From Gemmatimonadota bacterium (GTDB lineage: Bacteria; Gemmatimonadota; Gemmatimonadetes; Longimicrobiales; Gaopeijiaceae): a stretch of DNA of 64,000 nt. This document shows positions 1-7,689 of this stretch, one piece after another. Position 1 is the stretch's first letter, and every line of letters starts with the position of its first letter. The stretch lies in contig JAWKQO010000003.1 in the NCBI GenBank assembly GCA_041390105.1, positions 124,001-188,000 of the forward strand, written 5' to 3'. The translations under genes were made by a program, and so were the position numbers. The notes under the pieces were generated by a model. The model saw only the letters and a program-made list of their open reading frames with translations, had not been told where the DNA came from and searched no databases.

Positions 1-59
1 AACACACCCAACACAGCCCCGATTCCGATCGAGGTCATCATGAACATCGTCGTCGTCAT
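1..59 (-). CDS. Start of a probable BlaR1/M56-type membrane peptidase (partial)
   Basis: Only the first 19 codons lie in the window. The start ATG at 59-57 overlaps the stop of the BlaI gene by four bases (ATGA), so the two are translationally coupled. The visible residues (MTTTMFMMTSIGIGAVLGV) are hydrophobic and look like a first membrane segment. Genes immediately after a BlaI-type repressor are usually BlaR1/M56 family sensor-peptidases, which fits, but the family call rests on context alone because no catalytic motif is in view. Confidence 0.5.
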   Translation of the reverse strand, partial: MTTTMFMMTSIGIGAVLGV

Positions 60-463
60 CGCTCCTCCCCCCCTCCGTCGGTCGGCGGTGTGCCGGGTTC
101 CAGGTCGTCCACGATCTCGCGCAGCTTCTGGATCTCGTCCGCCGTCAGATCACGGTCGGAGACCAGACGCGCCACCATCAAATCGAGTGAGCCGTGAAAG
201 ACCTTGTTCAGGATGCGGGAGAGCGCTCGCGTCCCCGCGTCTTCGGGTGCCACCAGGGGCCGGTAACGATAGGCCCGCCCCTCGGCGTCGTGGGCGACGT
301 GGCCCTTCTCCTCGAGGATCTGGAGGATCTTGAGCACCGTGGTGTAGCCCACGTCGCCCATTTCCTCGCGAACCTCGGCCACGGTTCCAGAGCCGAGCCG
401 CCAGAGGACGCTCATCACGTCCAGCTCCCGGTCCGTGAACACGATGGGTCGGTGCTCGGTCAC
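56..463 (-). CDS. blaI: BlaI/MecI/CopY-family transcriptional repressor
   Basis: 135 residues, the usual length of the family. It has a winged-helix N-terminal half (recognition region around GYTTVLKILQILEEKGHV, residues 39-56) and a C-terminal dimerisation part with the characteristic FHGSLDLMVARLV stretch near residue 90. BlaI proteins bind palindromic operators and are inactivated by cleavage through a partner M56 protease; the next gene starts with a 4-base overlap and is probably that partner. Two matching palindromes overlap a promoter-like sequence upstream, so autoregulation is likely. The signal sensed cannot be read from the sequence; no beta-lactamase gene is in view. Confidence 0.88.
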   Translation of the reverse strand: MTEHRPIVFTDRELDVMSVLWRLGSGTVAEVREEMGDVGYTTVLKILQILEEKGHVAHDAEGRAYRYRPLVAPEDAGTRALSRILNKVFHGSLDLMVARLVSDRDLTADEIQKLREIVDDLEPGTPPTDGGGEER

Positions 464-518
464 GCGACTCTCCCTGGTCTGCGAACGGGTCGACGCCCGG
501 TTCAGGGGAACCGGGCTT

Positions 519-627
519 TCTACCCTAAACTTCGTAGATAGTACGACGGAGGGAGCCGGTTGTCTACCCCCTTCTTCGTAGATCCGGCATCCGGTGCGGG
601 ACGGGGAACACCCGGGCCTTCGTAGAT
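519..627. promoter_or_regulatory. BlaI operator array with 44-base spacing
   Basis: Two 20-base palindromes of the form TCTAC-N10-GTAGA lie at 519-538 and 563-582. A third copy of the right arm (CTTCGTAGAT) lies at 618-627, where the left arm has decayed. The three CTTCGTAGAT cores start at 530, 574 and 618, exactly 44 bases apart, about four helical turns. The first palindrome overlaps the -10 box and the second the -35 box of the candidate promoter, which suits repression by the BlaI-type protein encoded just downstream. Confidence 0.65.
538..566 (-). promoter_or_regulatory. Candidate blaI promoter
   Basis: Read on the minus strand there is TAGACA (566-561), exactly 17 bases, then TACTAT (543-538). 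This is a good match in form to a sigma-70 promoter and lies about 75 bases upstream of the blaI start. Both boxes fall inside or beside the palindromes listed separately. No transcription start has been measured. Confidence 0.55.
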
Positions 628-674
628 CCCAGGAGAGGGGGGATTGAGGGCGCTTCCCGGTCGCCCAGCCCCCC

Positions 675-1751
675 TCAGGAGGCGTCGGCTCCCGGCGTCT
701 GGACCCCGCGCGCCAGCGAAAGCACCGCCTCGAAGATGCGGGCCACCGCCCCGGGGTCGAGCTGCTCGCTCTCCGCCCAGGTGCGGCGCGCGTCGAGGAG
801 CGACCGCTCGCGGGCCGGATCCCGCACCGGGAGGCTCCGCCCGCCCTTGATGCGCCCCGCTCGGCGAGCGAGTTCCGCCCGTCGCGCCAGCATGCGAATG
901 AGCTCGCGGTCCAATTCGTCGATCAGGTCCCGCGTCTCGCGAAGCTCGGGCGCCGCTTGGCCGAGGTCCGGAATCGCGAAGCCTCCCGCGGTGCGGTAGG
1001 TAGCGGGATCGGTGGCGGCCAGCTCGTCGTGCAGCCGGGCGAGCGCATCCAGGAGCTCGGCGCGCGCCTCGTCCGCGAAGGGGTTCATGCGCTCGATGGC
1101 GTAGAAGAGGTGCCCGGCGTCCGACCGCACGGAGTCGATGGTGCGGAGCATGGCGCGAAAGGACGGAGGTACGAAGCGCGAACGCTCGACGGCTTCGATG
1201 TCGAGCATACCCTTGGCCAGGAAGAACGCGAGCGCATGGGTGTAGGCCATGCCGCGATCGTGAGCTTCGGTCTCCTCTTCGATCACCTCACAGCCCAAGG
1301 AGCGGTAGAGCGCTGCCGCCTTGGAGGCCGCATCCGGATGCAGCGGGTTGGGACAGACCACCACCCGTAGCGGCCGTTCTCCCAACGCGATCGACGAGGG
1401 GCCGAACAGCGGATGGGTGCCGACCCACGAGACCGCTCTCCCGAGCGTCTCCGCCATGGCTGCCTCCATGGGTGTCCGCACGCTGCTCACGTCGATCACC
1501 AGATCGGCGCCGTCGAGCCGCGGGCGAAGCCCACGCAACACCTCGCCGAAGGAGATCACGGGAACGCAGAGAAAGACGGTGCACCCCGGTGCGAACGGCA
1601 CGCGCCCCTCGCCCGGCACGAGCCCGGCCGGGATCTCGGCCTCCGGGTCGAGGGCTACCACCTCGTTTCCCGCCTCGAGAAGAAGTCCCGCCAGCGCGCG
1701 CCCGAAGCGCCCATAGCCGACCAACGTGACAGGTGCTCGCATGGATCCCAT
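675..1751 (-). CDS. tyrA: Prephenate dehydrogenase fused to chorismate mutase
   Basis: 358 residues. The N-terminal part is a prephenate/arogenate dehydrogenase: an NAD-binding GYGRFG at 12-17 and HPLFGP at 113-118, the prephenate-site histidine motif. The C-terminal 90 residues (from about 268) are an AroQ-type chorismate mutase, with the typical helical pattern IDELDRELIRMLARRAEL followed by a glycine-lysine turn and a distal arginine-glutamate region. Together they convert chorismate to 4-hydroxyphenylpyruvate for tyrosine. The domain order is the reverse of E. coli TyrA, where the mutase is N-terminal. The start may be the internal ATG at 1742. It is divergent from DAHP synthase, so first and later steps of aromatic synthesis share one intergenic region. 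Confidence 0.9.
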   Translation of the reverse strand: MGSMRAPVTLVGYGRFGRALAGLLLEAGNEVVALDPEAEIPAGLVPGEGRVPFAPGCTVFLCVPVISFGEVLRGLRPRLDGADLVIDVSSVRTPMEAAMAETLGRAVSWVGTHPLFGPSSIALGERPLRVVVCPNPLHPDAASKAAALYRSLGCEVIEEETEAHDRGMAYTHALAFFLAKGMLDIEAVERSRFVPPSFRAMLRTIDSVRSDAGHLFYAIERMNPFADEARAELLDALARLHDELAATDPATYRTAGGFAIPDLGQAAPELRETRDLIDELDRELIRMLARRAELARRAGRIKGGRSLPVRDPARERSLLDARRTWAESEQLDPGAVARIFEAVLSLARGVQTPGADAS

Positions 1752-1897
1752 AGCAGGGGGTCACGGATGCGAGCCCAAAGTAGCGGGTGCGTCCACTCCT
1801 CCGAGAGGCCCGGCATCGTTGCGGGCACAGCCCTGCGTCGGGCCTCATGCGAGGCCCCGGGGTCGACCCCCGCGCCCCGACCCGCCAGAATTCGCCC

Positions 1898-2965
1898 ATG
1901 GCCTTCAAGATCCGCGACGAACACGTCCGGGGAGCCCAACCGCTCCCCAGCCCAGCCCAGCTCGCTTCCGAGCTTCCCGTACCAGAGGCCGTCGAGACCC
2001 ACATCGCCGCCAGCCGCGCGTGCGTGCGCGCGCTGCTGTCCGGGGACGACCCCCGTGCTCTGGTCGTGGTCGGCCCCTGCTCGGTGGACGACCCCGACTC
2101 GGCTCTCGAATACGCCCACCGACTGCGGAAGGTCGCGGACGACGTGGCCGACGCCCTGTTCGTGGTCATGCGCGTCTACTTCGAGAAGCCCCGCACCACC
2201 ATCGGATGGAAGGGTCTGATCAGCGATCCGCATCTCGATGACAGCGGCGACCTGGCCACCGGAATCCGCACGGCGCGCAGGCTCCTCCTGGACGTGGCCG
2301 CCCTCGGGCTCCCAGCAGCCACCGAGTTTCTGGAGCCGGTGGTCCCGCAGTACATCGCGGAGTTGGTGTCGTGGGCCGCCATCGGTGCACGCACCACCGA
2401 ATCGCCGACCCACCGACAGCTCGCCTCCGGGCTCTCGATGCCGGTCGGCTTCAAGAACGGGACGGACGGCAGCTTGCAGATCGCTCTGGACGCGATGGTG
2501 GCCGCCAGCTACCCGCATCACTTCCTGGGGGTCGACCACGAGGGACGCATCGCCGTGATCGAGACCACGGGCAACCCGGACCGCCACCTGATCCTGCGCG
2601 GAGGCAACCGACCCAACTACGACGCCGGATCCATTGCGGACGCGGTGACGGCGCTCCGCGACCGCTCCCTGCCCGACGTGATCCTGATCGACTGCGCCCA
2701 CGGCAACTCACGCAAGAACGCGCGCAAGCAAGCGGCCATTGCCACCGAGCTGGCGGACCGCCGGGCGGGCGGGGAGACGGCCATCCTGGGGTGGATGGTG
2801 GAGAGCTACCTGCAGGAGGGCCGTCAGGACCTGGGAAAGGACCCCACGCAACGCGTGCGAGGGCTGTCGCTCACCGATCCCTGCCTGGGCTGGACGGAGA
2901 CCGAGATCATGCTGCGCGAAACCGCGGCGCGGCTCCGCGCCGGCCGAGCAGCACCGTCCCTCTGA
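1898..2965 (+). CDS. aroG: 3-deoxy-7-phosphoheptulonate (DAHP) synthase, class I
   Basis: 355 residues from the ATG at 1898, the normal AroF/G/H length. The reading frame is open further upstream, but that extension has no family similarity. It condenses phosphoenolpyruvate with erythrose 4-phosphate, the first step of the shikimate pathway. Visible family motifs are GPCS (59-62), EKPRTT (96-101), GWKG (103-106), GFKNGTDG in the middle and the metal-site motif DCAHGNS towards the C-terminus. Feedback specificity (Phe, Tyr or Trp) cannot be read from the sequence; the divergent TyrA neighbour makes a tyrosine link reasonable. Confidence 0.95.
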   Translation: MAFKIRDEHVRGAQPLPSPAQLASELPVPEAVETHIAASRACVRALLSGDDPRALVVVGPCSVDDPDSALEYAHRLRKVADDVADALFVVMRVYFEKPRTTIGWKGLISDPHLDDSGDLATGIRTARRLLLDVAALGLPAATEFLEPVVPQYIAELVSWAAIGARTTESPTHRQLASGLSMPVGFKNGTDGSLQIALDAMVAASYPHHFLGVDHEGRIAVIETTGNPDRHLILRGGNRPNYDAGSIADAVTALRDRSLPDVILIDCAHGNSRKNARKQAAIATELADRRAGGETAILGWMVESYLQEGRQDLGKDPTQRVRGLSLTDPCLGWTETEIMLRETAARLRAGRAAPSL

Positions 2966-2971
2966 CGCGAA

Positions 2972-4351
2972 TCAGCCCTTGGCGCGCACGCGACGCCACC
3001 ATTCGGCGGGGGTGACTCGCTCTCCCCTGCCCGTCCACCGATCGAGCTTGAGCATCCATCCCCGGAGCGGCGTCCGCAGCAGACGGGCCCACAGCCGGTT
3101 GTACCAACGTCGATAGTCTCGGTTGTAGGGGCAGACGCGCACGCAGATGGAGCAGTCCGTGTTCTGGTTGGCCCAGAAGGTGAAGCACTTCACGCCGTCG
3201 ACCGACCATTTGCGCACACCGCGCAGATTGGACTCGTTGTGCCGCTCCGCCGTGGGCTCCCCGCCAGGAATGGCCTTGGACGGGCAGGCGTCCACGCACG
3301 CGCGGCACCGCTGACACGTCTGCCGCACCCCGAAGCTGCGAGGCCGGTCGAAGCGCAGAGGCAGTGTGGTGAAGACCTTCCCCAGCCGTACCCGCGGTCC
3401 GAACTCCGGAGTGATGAGCAGCCCGTTCTTGCCGTATTCGCCCAGGCCGGCCTGGATCGCATAGGGAATGGCCAGGGCAGTGTCGTTCATGCTGGCCACC
3501 GCGTCATAGCCGAGATTGCGAATGAACTGCGCCAGCGACAGCAGCACGACCGTGTCGCGCGCGTACCCGACGCCAGTTGCCGTACCCGAGAGGGCCGAAG
3601 GAACCGTGCGCAGAAGGTCGTAGTCCATGGCCTGCGCGATCACGATGACCGCCGTGACGTCGCCCGGCAGGTCGATGGGCTTCTCCCCGTCGGAGGCGCG
3701 GCTGTAGGAGGAGTGATAGACCCAGCGCGGATCGTAGGGCGCGATGCCCACCAGATCCGCTCCGTAGACGCGGGCCGCCTGCTTCACCTCGCGGGTGAGC
3801 GCGTCCACGTCCTCCACCTCCAGCCGCACGCCTGGGCCCTCACGGTGCACGCTGAAGGAATCCAGGAATCCTTCCCGGCGGTCCTCCGACTCCTTCAGCT
3901 CCGCAAAGATGTCGGGCACGTGCCAGGCGGCGTTACGCAGCGCGTAGTCACGCTGGGTGTAGCCGTCGACCGCGCGCCAGCTTTGTAGCGGGGTCCGGTA
4001 GGTCTCGTAGAAGCGCGCCGTGCGCGGGGATTGAACCGTAGGGTCCCAGAAGGAGCGGGAGAACACGTCCATGCGCTGGGGAAAGCGTTCGAACTCGGGC
4101 AGGATGTCGAAGCCGGCCTCGAGGTCCCGGGTGCTGTCCGGACCGGACGGAGGCGAACCCGTTGGGCCCACCGGCGGATGGCGAACGACGTCGTCGGTCG
4201 GAAGGTCTTGGCTGGACACGGGAAGAACCTGGCCATCCCTGGCGGCACCCCACAAGCCTCGGATGGCCTGCGCGTGCGCGCCGCCCGCGCCCCCTCTATC
4301 ATGGACCACCCACAGGAGTCCGGCCACCGCCGGAACGATCAGGAGTCGCAC
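2972..4351 (-). CDS. Reductive dehalogenase-like (RdhA/PceA-type) corrinoid iron-sulfur protein
   Basis: 459 residues from a GTG start that is uncertain. The core matches reductive dehalogenases: ND(T)ALAIPYAIQAGLGE around 289-305, GLLITPEFGPRVRLGKVF at 310-327, then two [4Fe-4S] sites, C346/349/352/356 and C389/400/403/407. In the PceA family these regions line the corrinoid-binding active site, which reduces carbon-halogen bonds. The N-terminus has one hydrophobic segment but no twin-arginine signal, and no RdhB anchor gene is adjacent, so it may be a cytoplasmic or catabolic type. The annotated start reaches almost to the divergent hydrolase's ribosome site, so the true start may be internal. 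Substrate unknown. Confidence 0.72.
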   Translation of the reverse strand: MRLLIVPAVAGLLWVVHDRGGAGGAHAQAIRGLWGAARDGQVLPVSSQDLPTDDVVRHPPVGPTGSPPSGPDSTRDLEAGFDILPEFERFPQRMDVFSRSFWDPTVQSPRTARFYETYRTPLQSWRAVDGYTQRDYALRNAAWHVPDIFAELKESEDRREGFLDSFSVHREGPGVRLEVEDVDALTREVKQAARVYGADLVGIAPYDPRWVYHSSYSRASDGEKPIDLPGDVTAVIVIAQAMDYDLLRTVPSALSGTATGVGYARDTVVLLSLAQFIRNLGYDAVASMNDTALAIPYAIQAGLGEYGKNGLLITPEFGPRVRLGKVFTTLPLRFDRPRSFGVRQTCQRCRACVDACPSKAIPGGEPTAERHNESNLRGVRKWSVDGVKCFTFWANQNTDCSICVRVCPYNRDYRRWYNRLWARLLRTPLRGWMLKLDRWTGRGERVTPAEWWRRVRAKG

Positions 4352-4353
4352 CG

Positions 4354-5814
4354 ATGTCGTTTGTCCGCGTTGCCATCCTCGCAGGGCTCACGCTGAGCGC
4401 GGCCGCGCCCACGCCGCTTCGTGCCCAAACCACACCCACCGAGATGCAGGCAGCGTCTCGTGTGCTCGAGCAGATCGAAGCGCTGCAGAAGCGGATCGAC
4501 CCCACCGGGCAAGCCAGCCGCATGGTGGGGCGCTCCGATCGGCTTCGCGACGGCGTCATGAATGGCGCGGGCGCGTGGTGGGACCGGGAGATGCAGGCGC
4601 TCTCCGACCACATCGGTCGCACTCCCGAGGTGGGTTGGAACGAGCATGCCGCCGTCGACACCCTCGTCAAGGTGCTCCGCGCACGAGGCTTCACGGTCGA
4701 GGTGGGCGTGGCCGGCCTGGAGACAGCCTTCGCGGCCACCTGGGACTCCCCGGGTGGGACCGACGGCCCCACCCTGGGCCTGATCGGGGAATACGACGCG
4801 CTGCGCGACATCGACGGCCCCTTCCACGGAGATCAGCACAACGCCCAGTCGCCCGTGGCCCTGTCCGCCGCCTTCGCGCTGCAGGACTTCATGACGGAAC
4901 GCCGGACCCCGGGACGCATCAAGGTGTTCGGCACCCCGGCCGAGGAGGTAGGCCCGCCCGCCAAGACCATCATGTACGAGGCGGGCGTCTTCGACGGCAC
5001 TGACCTGTTGGTGCGAAGCCACTCTTCCACCGAGACCGCTCGGGCCCGCGCCGGCTTCGGGGTCTGCTGCCTCAACATCAACGAGGTGAAGTACACGTTC
5101 ACCGGGCGTCCGGCCCACCAGTTGACGTCCTGGAACGGGCGCAACGCGCTCGAAGCCGCAGTCCGCTTCTACACCGCGGTCGACGGACTGCGCTCGACCT
5201 TCCGGCCGGAGGCATCCATTCAGGGTGTGATCCCCGAAGGAGGCGTCGCGCCCAATGTGGTGCCGGCCCGGGCCGTGGTGGACTACTACATCCGCTATCC
5301 CGACGAGGTCTACCTCGAGCACATCACGCGCATGATGGACGACGCCGCGCGCGGCGCCGCGCTCGCGACCGGCACGGAAGTGACCATCGATCGCTACGGC
5401 GAATACCGGGACGGCGTGACCTTGGGCTCCCTGGAAGAGCTCTATTGGGCCTACGCCAGCAAGCTCGGGGCTCCGGAGATGAACGAGGTGCCGCAGCGAC
5501 CCGCAGGCTATGAAGAGACCGGCTTCCTGACCCGCGACATCCCCGGCATCGGTGTCAGCGTGTTCAGCTCGCGTGGTACCTACCACACCAAGGAGATGGA
5601 GGCGGATGCCTTCACCGACGTCGGACACGGTGGGTTCCGCATGGACGCGCAGATCATGGCCGGCATCGTCTACGACTATCTCACCAACGAAGCCTTCCGC
5701 ACCCGCGTGGCGGAGGAGCATGCCGAGCTCAAGGGTCTGCTCGCCGAGTACCATCGACGTTTGCGCGAAGTCTACGCGCCGGAGACCGGCCCCGTGTCGG
5801 ACGCCAACCCATGA
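4354..5814 (+). CDS. Secreted M20-family amidohydrolase (AbgB/aminobenzoyl-glutamate hydrolase-like)
   Basis: 486 residues from ATG 4354, preceded by AGGAG at 4341-4345. A signal peptide ends near LRAQTTP (about residue 24). The body is a metal-dependent M20 hydrolase: a TPEVGWNE segment, GLIGEYDALRDI, GDQHNAQ, a TPAEEVG motif with paired glutamates, and an internal dimerisation domain with YTFTGRPAHQ. These features match amidohydrolases of the AbgB subgroup more than ordinary aminopeptidases. It is probably periplasmic and cleaves an amide of an acylated amino acid or peptide. The next gene overlaps it by four bases. Confidence 0.85.
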   Translation: MSFVRVAILAGLTLSAAAPTPLRAQTTPTEMQAASRVLEQIEALQKRIDPTGQASRMVGRSDRLRDGVMNGAGAWWDREMQALSDHIGRTPEVGWNEHAAVDTLVKVLRARGFTVEVGVAGLETAFAATWDSPGGTDGPTLGLIGEYDALRDIDGPFHGDQHNAQSPVALSAAFALQDFMTERRTPGRIKVFGTPAEEVGPPAKTIMYEAGVFDGTDLLVRSHSSTETARARAGFGVCCLNINEVKYTFTGRPAHQLTSWNGRNALEAAVRFYTAVDGLRSTFRPEASIQGVIPEGGVAPNVVPARAVVDYYIRYPDEVYLEHITRMMDDAARGAALATGTEVTIDRYGEYRDGVTLGSLEELYWAYASKLGAPEMNEVPQRPAGYEETGFLTRDIPGIGVSVFSSRGTYHTKEMEADAFTDVGHGGFRMDAQIMAGIVYDYLTNEAFRTRVAEEHAELKGLLAEYHRRLREVYAPETGPVSDANP

Positions 5815-7079
5815 CCGCGCACCGCGCCCTCGGGGCGCTTCTGGTCCTGACCGCGCTGGGGTGCGCGGAGCCCGGTCCCCAGCCACCACCCGATACCCGC
5901 CGAGCCGGGCCGGACGTGGACTCCGCGCTCACGGTCATCCGCGCCCAACGCATCCTGGATGGGCGGGGGGGCGTGCTCGAGAACCGGGACATCGTCATTC
6001 GGAACGGGGTCATCGAAGCCATCACGGCGCCGGGTGAGCGGCCTGCGCTCCGCGTCCACGACGTGGGCCGCCTGACCGTGCTGCCGGGCCTGATCGATAC
6101 GCACGTGCACATCGGGTGGCATTTCGATCGAACGGGTCGGACGCAGAGCTCGGCCGTGGAGGAGACTTCAGAGGAACGGGCCTACTACGCGGCCGAAAAC
6201 GCCTGGATGACCCTGATGGGTGGGGTCACCACGGCGCAGAGCCTGGGTTCCCCGGACGACCTGGCGCTCCGCGACGCCTTGGGGCGCGGTGTGCTGCCCG
6301 GCCCCAGGGTGCTCACCTCCATTGCACCGGTCACGGAGCGCACCGGCTCGCCCGCAGAGATCCGCGCCTTCGTGGACCGCATGGCCGAGCGAGGGGCGGA
6401 CGTCATCAAGATCTTCGCCTCGGCGAGCATCCGCGATGGGGGCGCGCCTACGCTGTCCCAGGAGCAGCTGGACGCCGCTTGCGGCCGGGCGCGCGAGCGT
6501 GGTCTGCGGTCGGTGGTGCATGCGCACGGACCCGAGAGCGCGCAGCGCTCGGCGCGGGCAGGCTGCACCACCGTCGAGCACGGTGCGCTGCTGGACCGCG
6601 CCACCCTGGAGTTGCTCGCCGAGCAGGGGACGTTCTTCGACCCCAACATCGACCTGGTCTTCCGCAACTATCTCGAGAACAAGGAGCGCTACCTGGGCGT
6701 CGGCAACTACACCGAAGAGGGGTTCGCGCAGATGGAGCGCGCGCTGCCGCTGGCGCTGGCCGTCTTCAAGGAGGGGCTCACCACTCCCGGTCTGCGCATG
6801 GTGTTCGGCACGGACGCCGTGGCAGGGTCGCACGGCCGCAATTGGCAGGAGCTGGCCTACCGAGTGCACCAGGGAGGGCAGGATCCCATGGCAGCCGTGA
6901 TCTCGGCGACCTCGCTGGCCGCCGAGTCGCTCGGGCTGGGAGACCGCATCGGGTCCATCGCGCCCGGTATGGCGGCGGACTTGATCGTCACCGACGGCGA
7001 TCCCAGTCAGGACATCGACGCGCTGGGGCGGGTGGACTGGGTGATGGTGGGTGGGCGCATGTTCCGGGTGGACCGCTAA
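5811..7079 (+). CDS. Amidohydrolase-superfamily lipoprotein (imidazolonepropionase-like)
   Basis: 422 residues. The start overlaps the previous stop (ATGA), so it is co-translated with the M20 hydrolase. The N-terminus is a lipoprotein signal with lipobox LGC at about residues 16-18. The TIM-barrel metal site is visible: DTHVHIG, a lysine in ADVIKIFASA, VVHAHG, TTVEHG, and GTDAVAGSHG near the C-terminus, followed by the typical GSIAPGMAADLIV end. Such proteins hydrolyse cyclic amides or dipeptides. Together with its neighbour it looks like an envelope degradation unit for a peptide-like substrate, which cannot be named from sequence. Confidence 0.85.
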   Translation: MTAHRALGALLVLTALGCAEPGPQPPPDTRRAGPDVDSALTVIRAQRILDGRGGVLENRDIVIRNGVIEAITAPGERPALRVHDVGRLTVLPGLIDTHVHIGWHFDRTGRTQSSAVEETSEERAYYAAENAWMTLMGGVTTAQSLGSPDDLALRDALGRGVLPGPRVLTSIAPVTERTGSPAEIRAFVDRMAERGADVIKIFASASIRDGGAPTLSQEQLDAACGRARERGLRSVVHAHGPESAQRSARAGCTTVEHGALLDRATLELLAEQGTFFDPNIDLVFRNYLENKERYLGVGNYTEEGFAQMERALPLALAVFKEGLTTPGLRMVFGTDAVAGSHGRNWQELAYRVHQGGQDPMAAVISATSLAAESLGLGDRIGSIAPGMAADLIVTDGDPSQDIDALGRVDWVMVGGRMFRVDR

Positions 7080-7092
7080 GGGACCTCCGCAC

Positions 7093-7126
7093 GGGGGGCA
7101 CCCGCGTTGGCAGCCGCGGGCCCCCC
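7093..7126 (+). terminator. GC-rich hairpin after the hydrolase operon
   Basis: An inverted repeat of about 12 paired bases with one bulge (GGGGGGC-A-CCCGCG, an 8-base loop, then CGCGGGCCCCCC) begins 14 bases after the stop at 7079. There is no clear T tract, so it is only a probable terminator. Confidence 0.5.
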
Positions 7127-7292
7127 GGTTGTGCTTGGATCGCCCCGGAACCCGCCTCGCCAAAGCGCTCCGATGCACCCGCACCCCTTGAGGGGCGGCC
7201 GGGCGATGCTATCGTATTCCCCGCCGGCACACATCGCGCCTCCGCTCCGGAGCTCGCAGGTGTCGGTTCCCGTGCGGGTCGGAGGTCCGCAC

Positions 7293-7688
7293 ATGTTCCT
7301 GATCCCAACGATTCTGCGGCGCAGTTCTGTCCATGGTACGGGCGTGTTTTCCGCACAGCCGCTCACCCGCGGCACCAAGGTGTGGGAGTTCACCGAGGGC
7401 GTGGATTGGGAGATGACGCCGGAGCAACTCGCCGCGTTCCCGGAGCCGTTCCGCACGCAACTCACCGACTGGGTCTACCAGACGGATGAAGGCATCTACG
7501 TGCTGTGCGGGGACGCCGGACGCTTCATGAACCACTCCTTCGAGCCGAACTGCGACGACCTCGAGGACGCAACCTATGCGAATCGGGACATCGCGGCGGG
7601 CGAGGAGCTCACCTGCGACTATCGCAGCTTCGACCTGCGCAGTCGGCTGGACGGCCTGGAGGATTGGCGGCCCCGGCGGGTAGGCTGA
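7293..7688 (+). CDS. Small SET-domain protein (putative lysine methyltransferase)
   Basis: 131 residues from ATG 7293, chosen because GGAGG (7281-7285) sits at the right distance; the frame is open upstream but without similarity. It is essentially a bare SET domain: SSVHGTGVFSAQPLTRGTKV at the start, the knot motif FMNHSFEPNC (78-87) and GEELTCDY (103-110). In SET enzymes these bind S-adenosylmethionine and the lysine channel. No pre-SET or post-SET zinc cysteine cluster is present. Bacterial SET proteins of this size are known, but their substrates are mostly uncharacterised. It stands alone, convergent with the permease gene. Confidence 0.85.
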   Translation: MFLIPTILRRSSVHGTGVFSAQPLTRGTKVWEFTEGVDWEMTPEQLAAFPEPFRTQLTDWVYQTDEGIYVLCGDAGRFMNHSFEPNCDDLEDATYANRDIAAGEELTCDYRSFDLRSRLDGLEDWRPRRVG

Positions 7689-7689
7689 G

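Noticed and set aside
4339..5889. 516-residue minus-strand frame opposite the M20 hydrolase
   Set aside because: Antisense shadow; the plus-strand gene has the full metal site.
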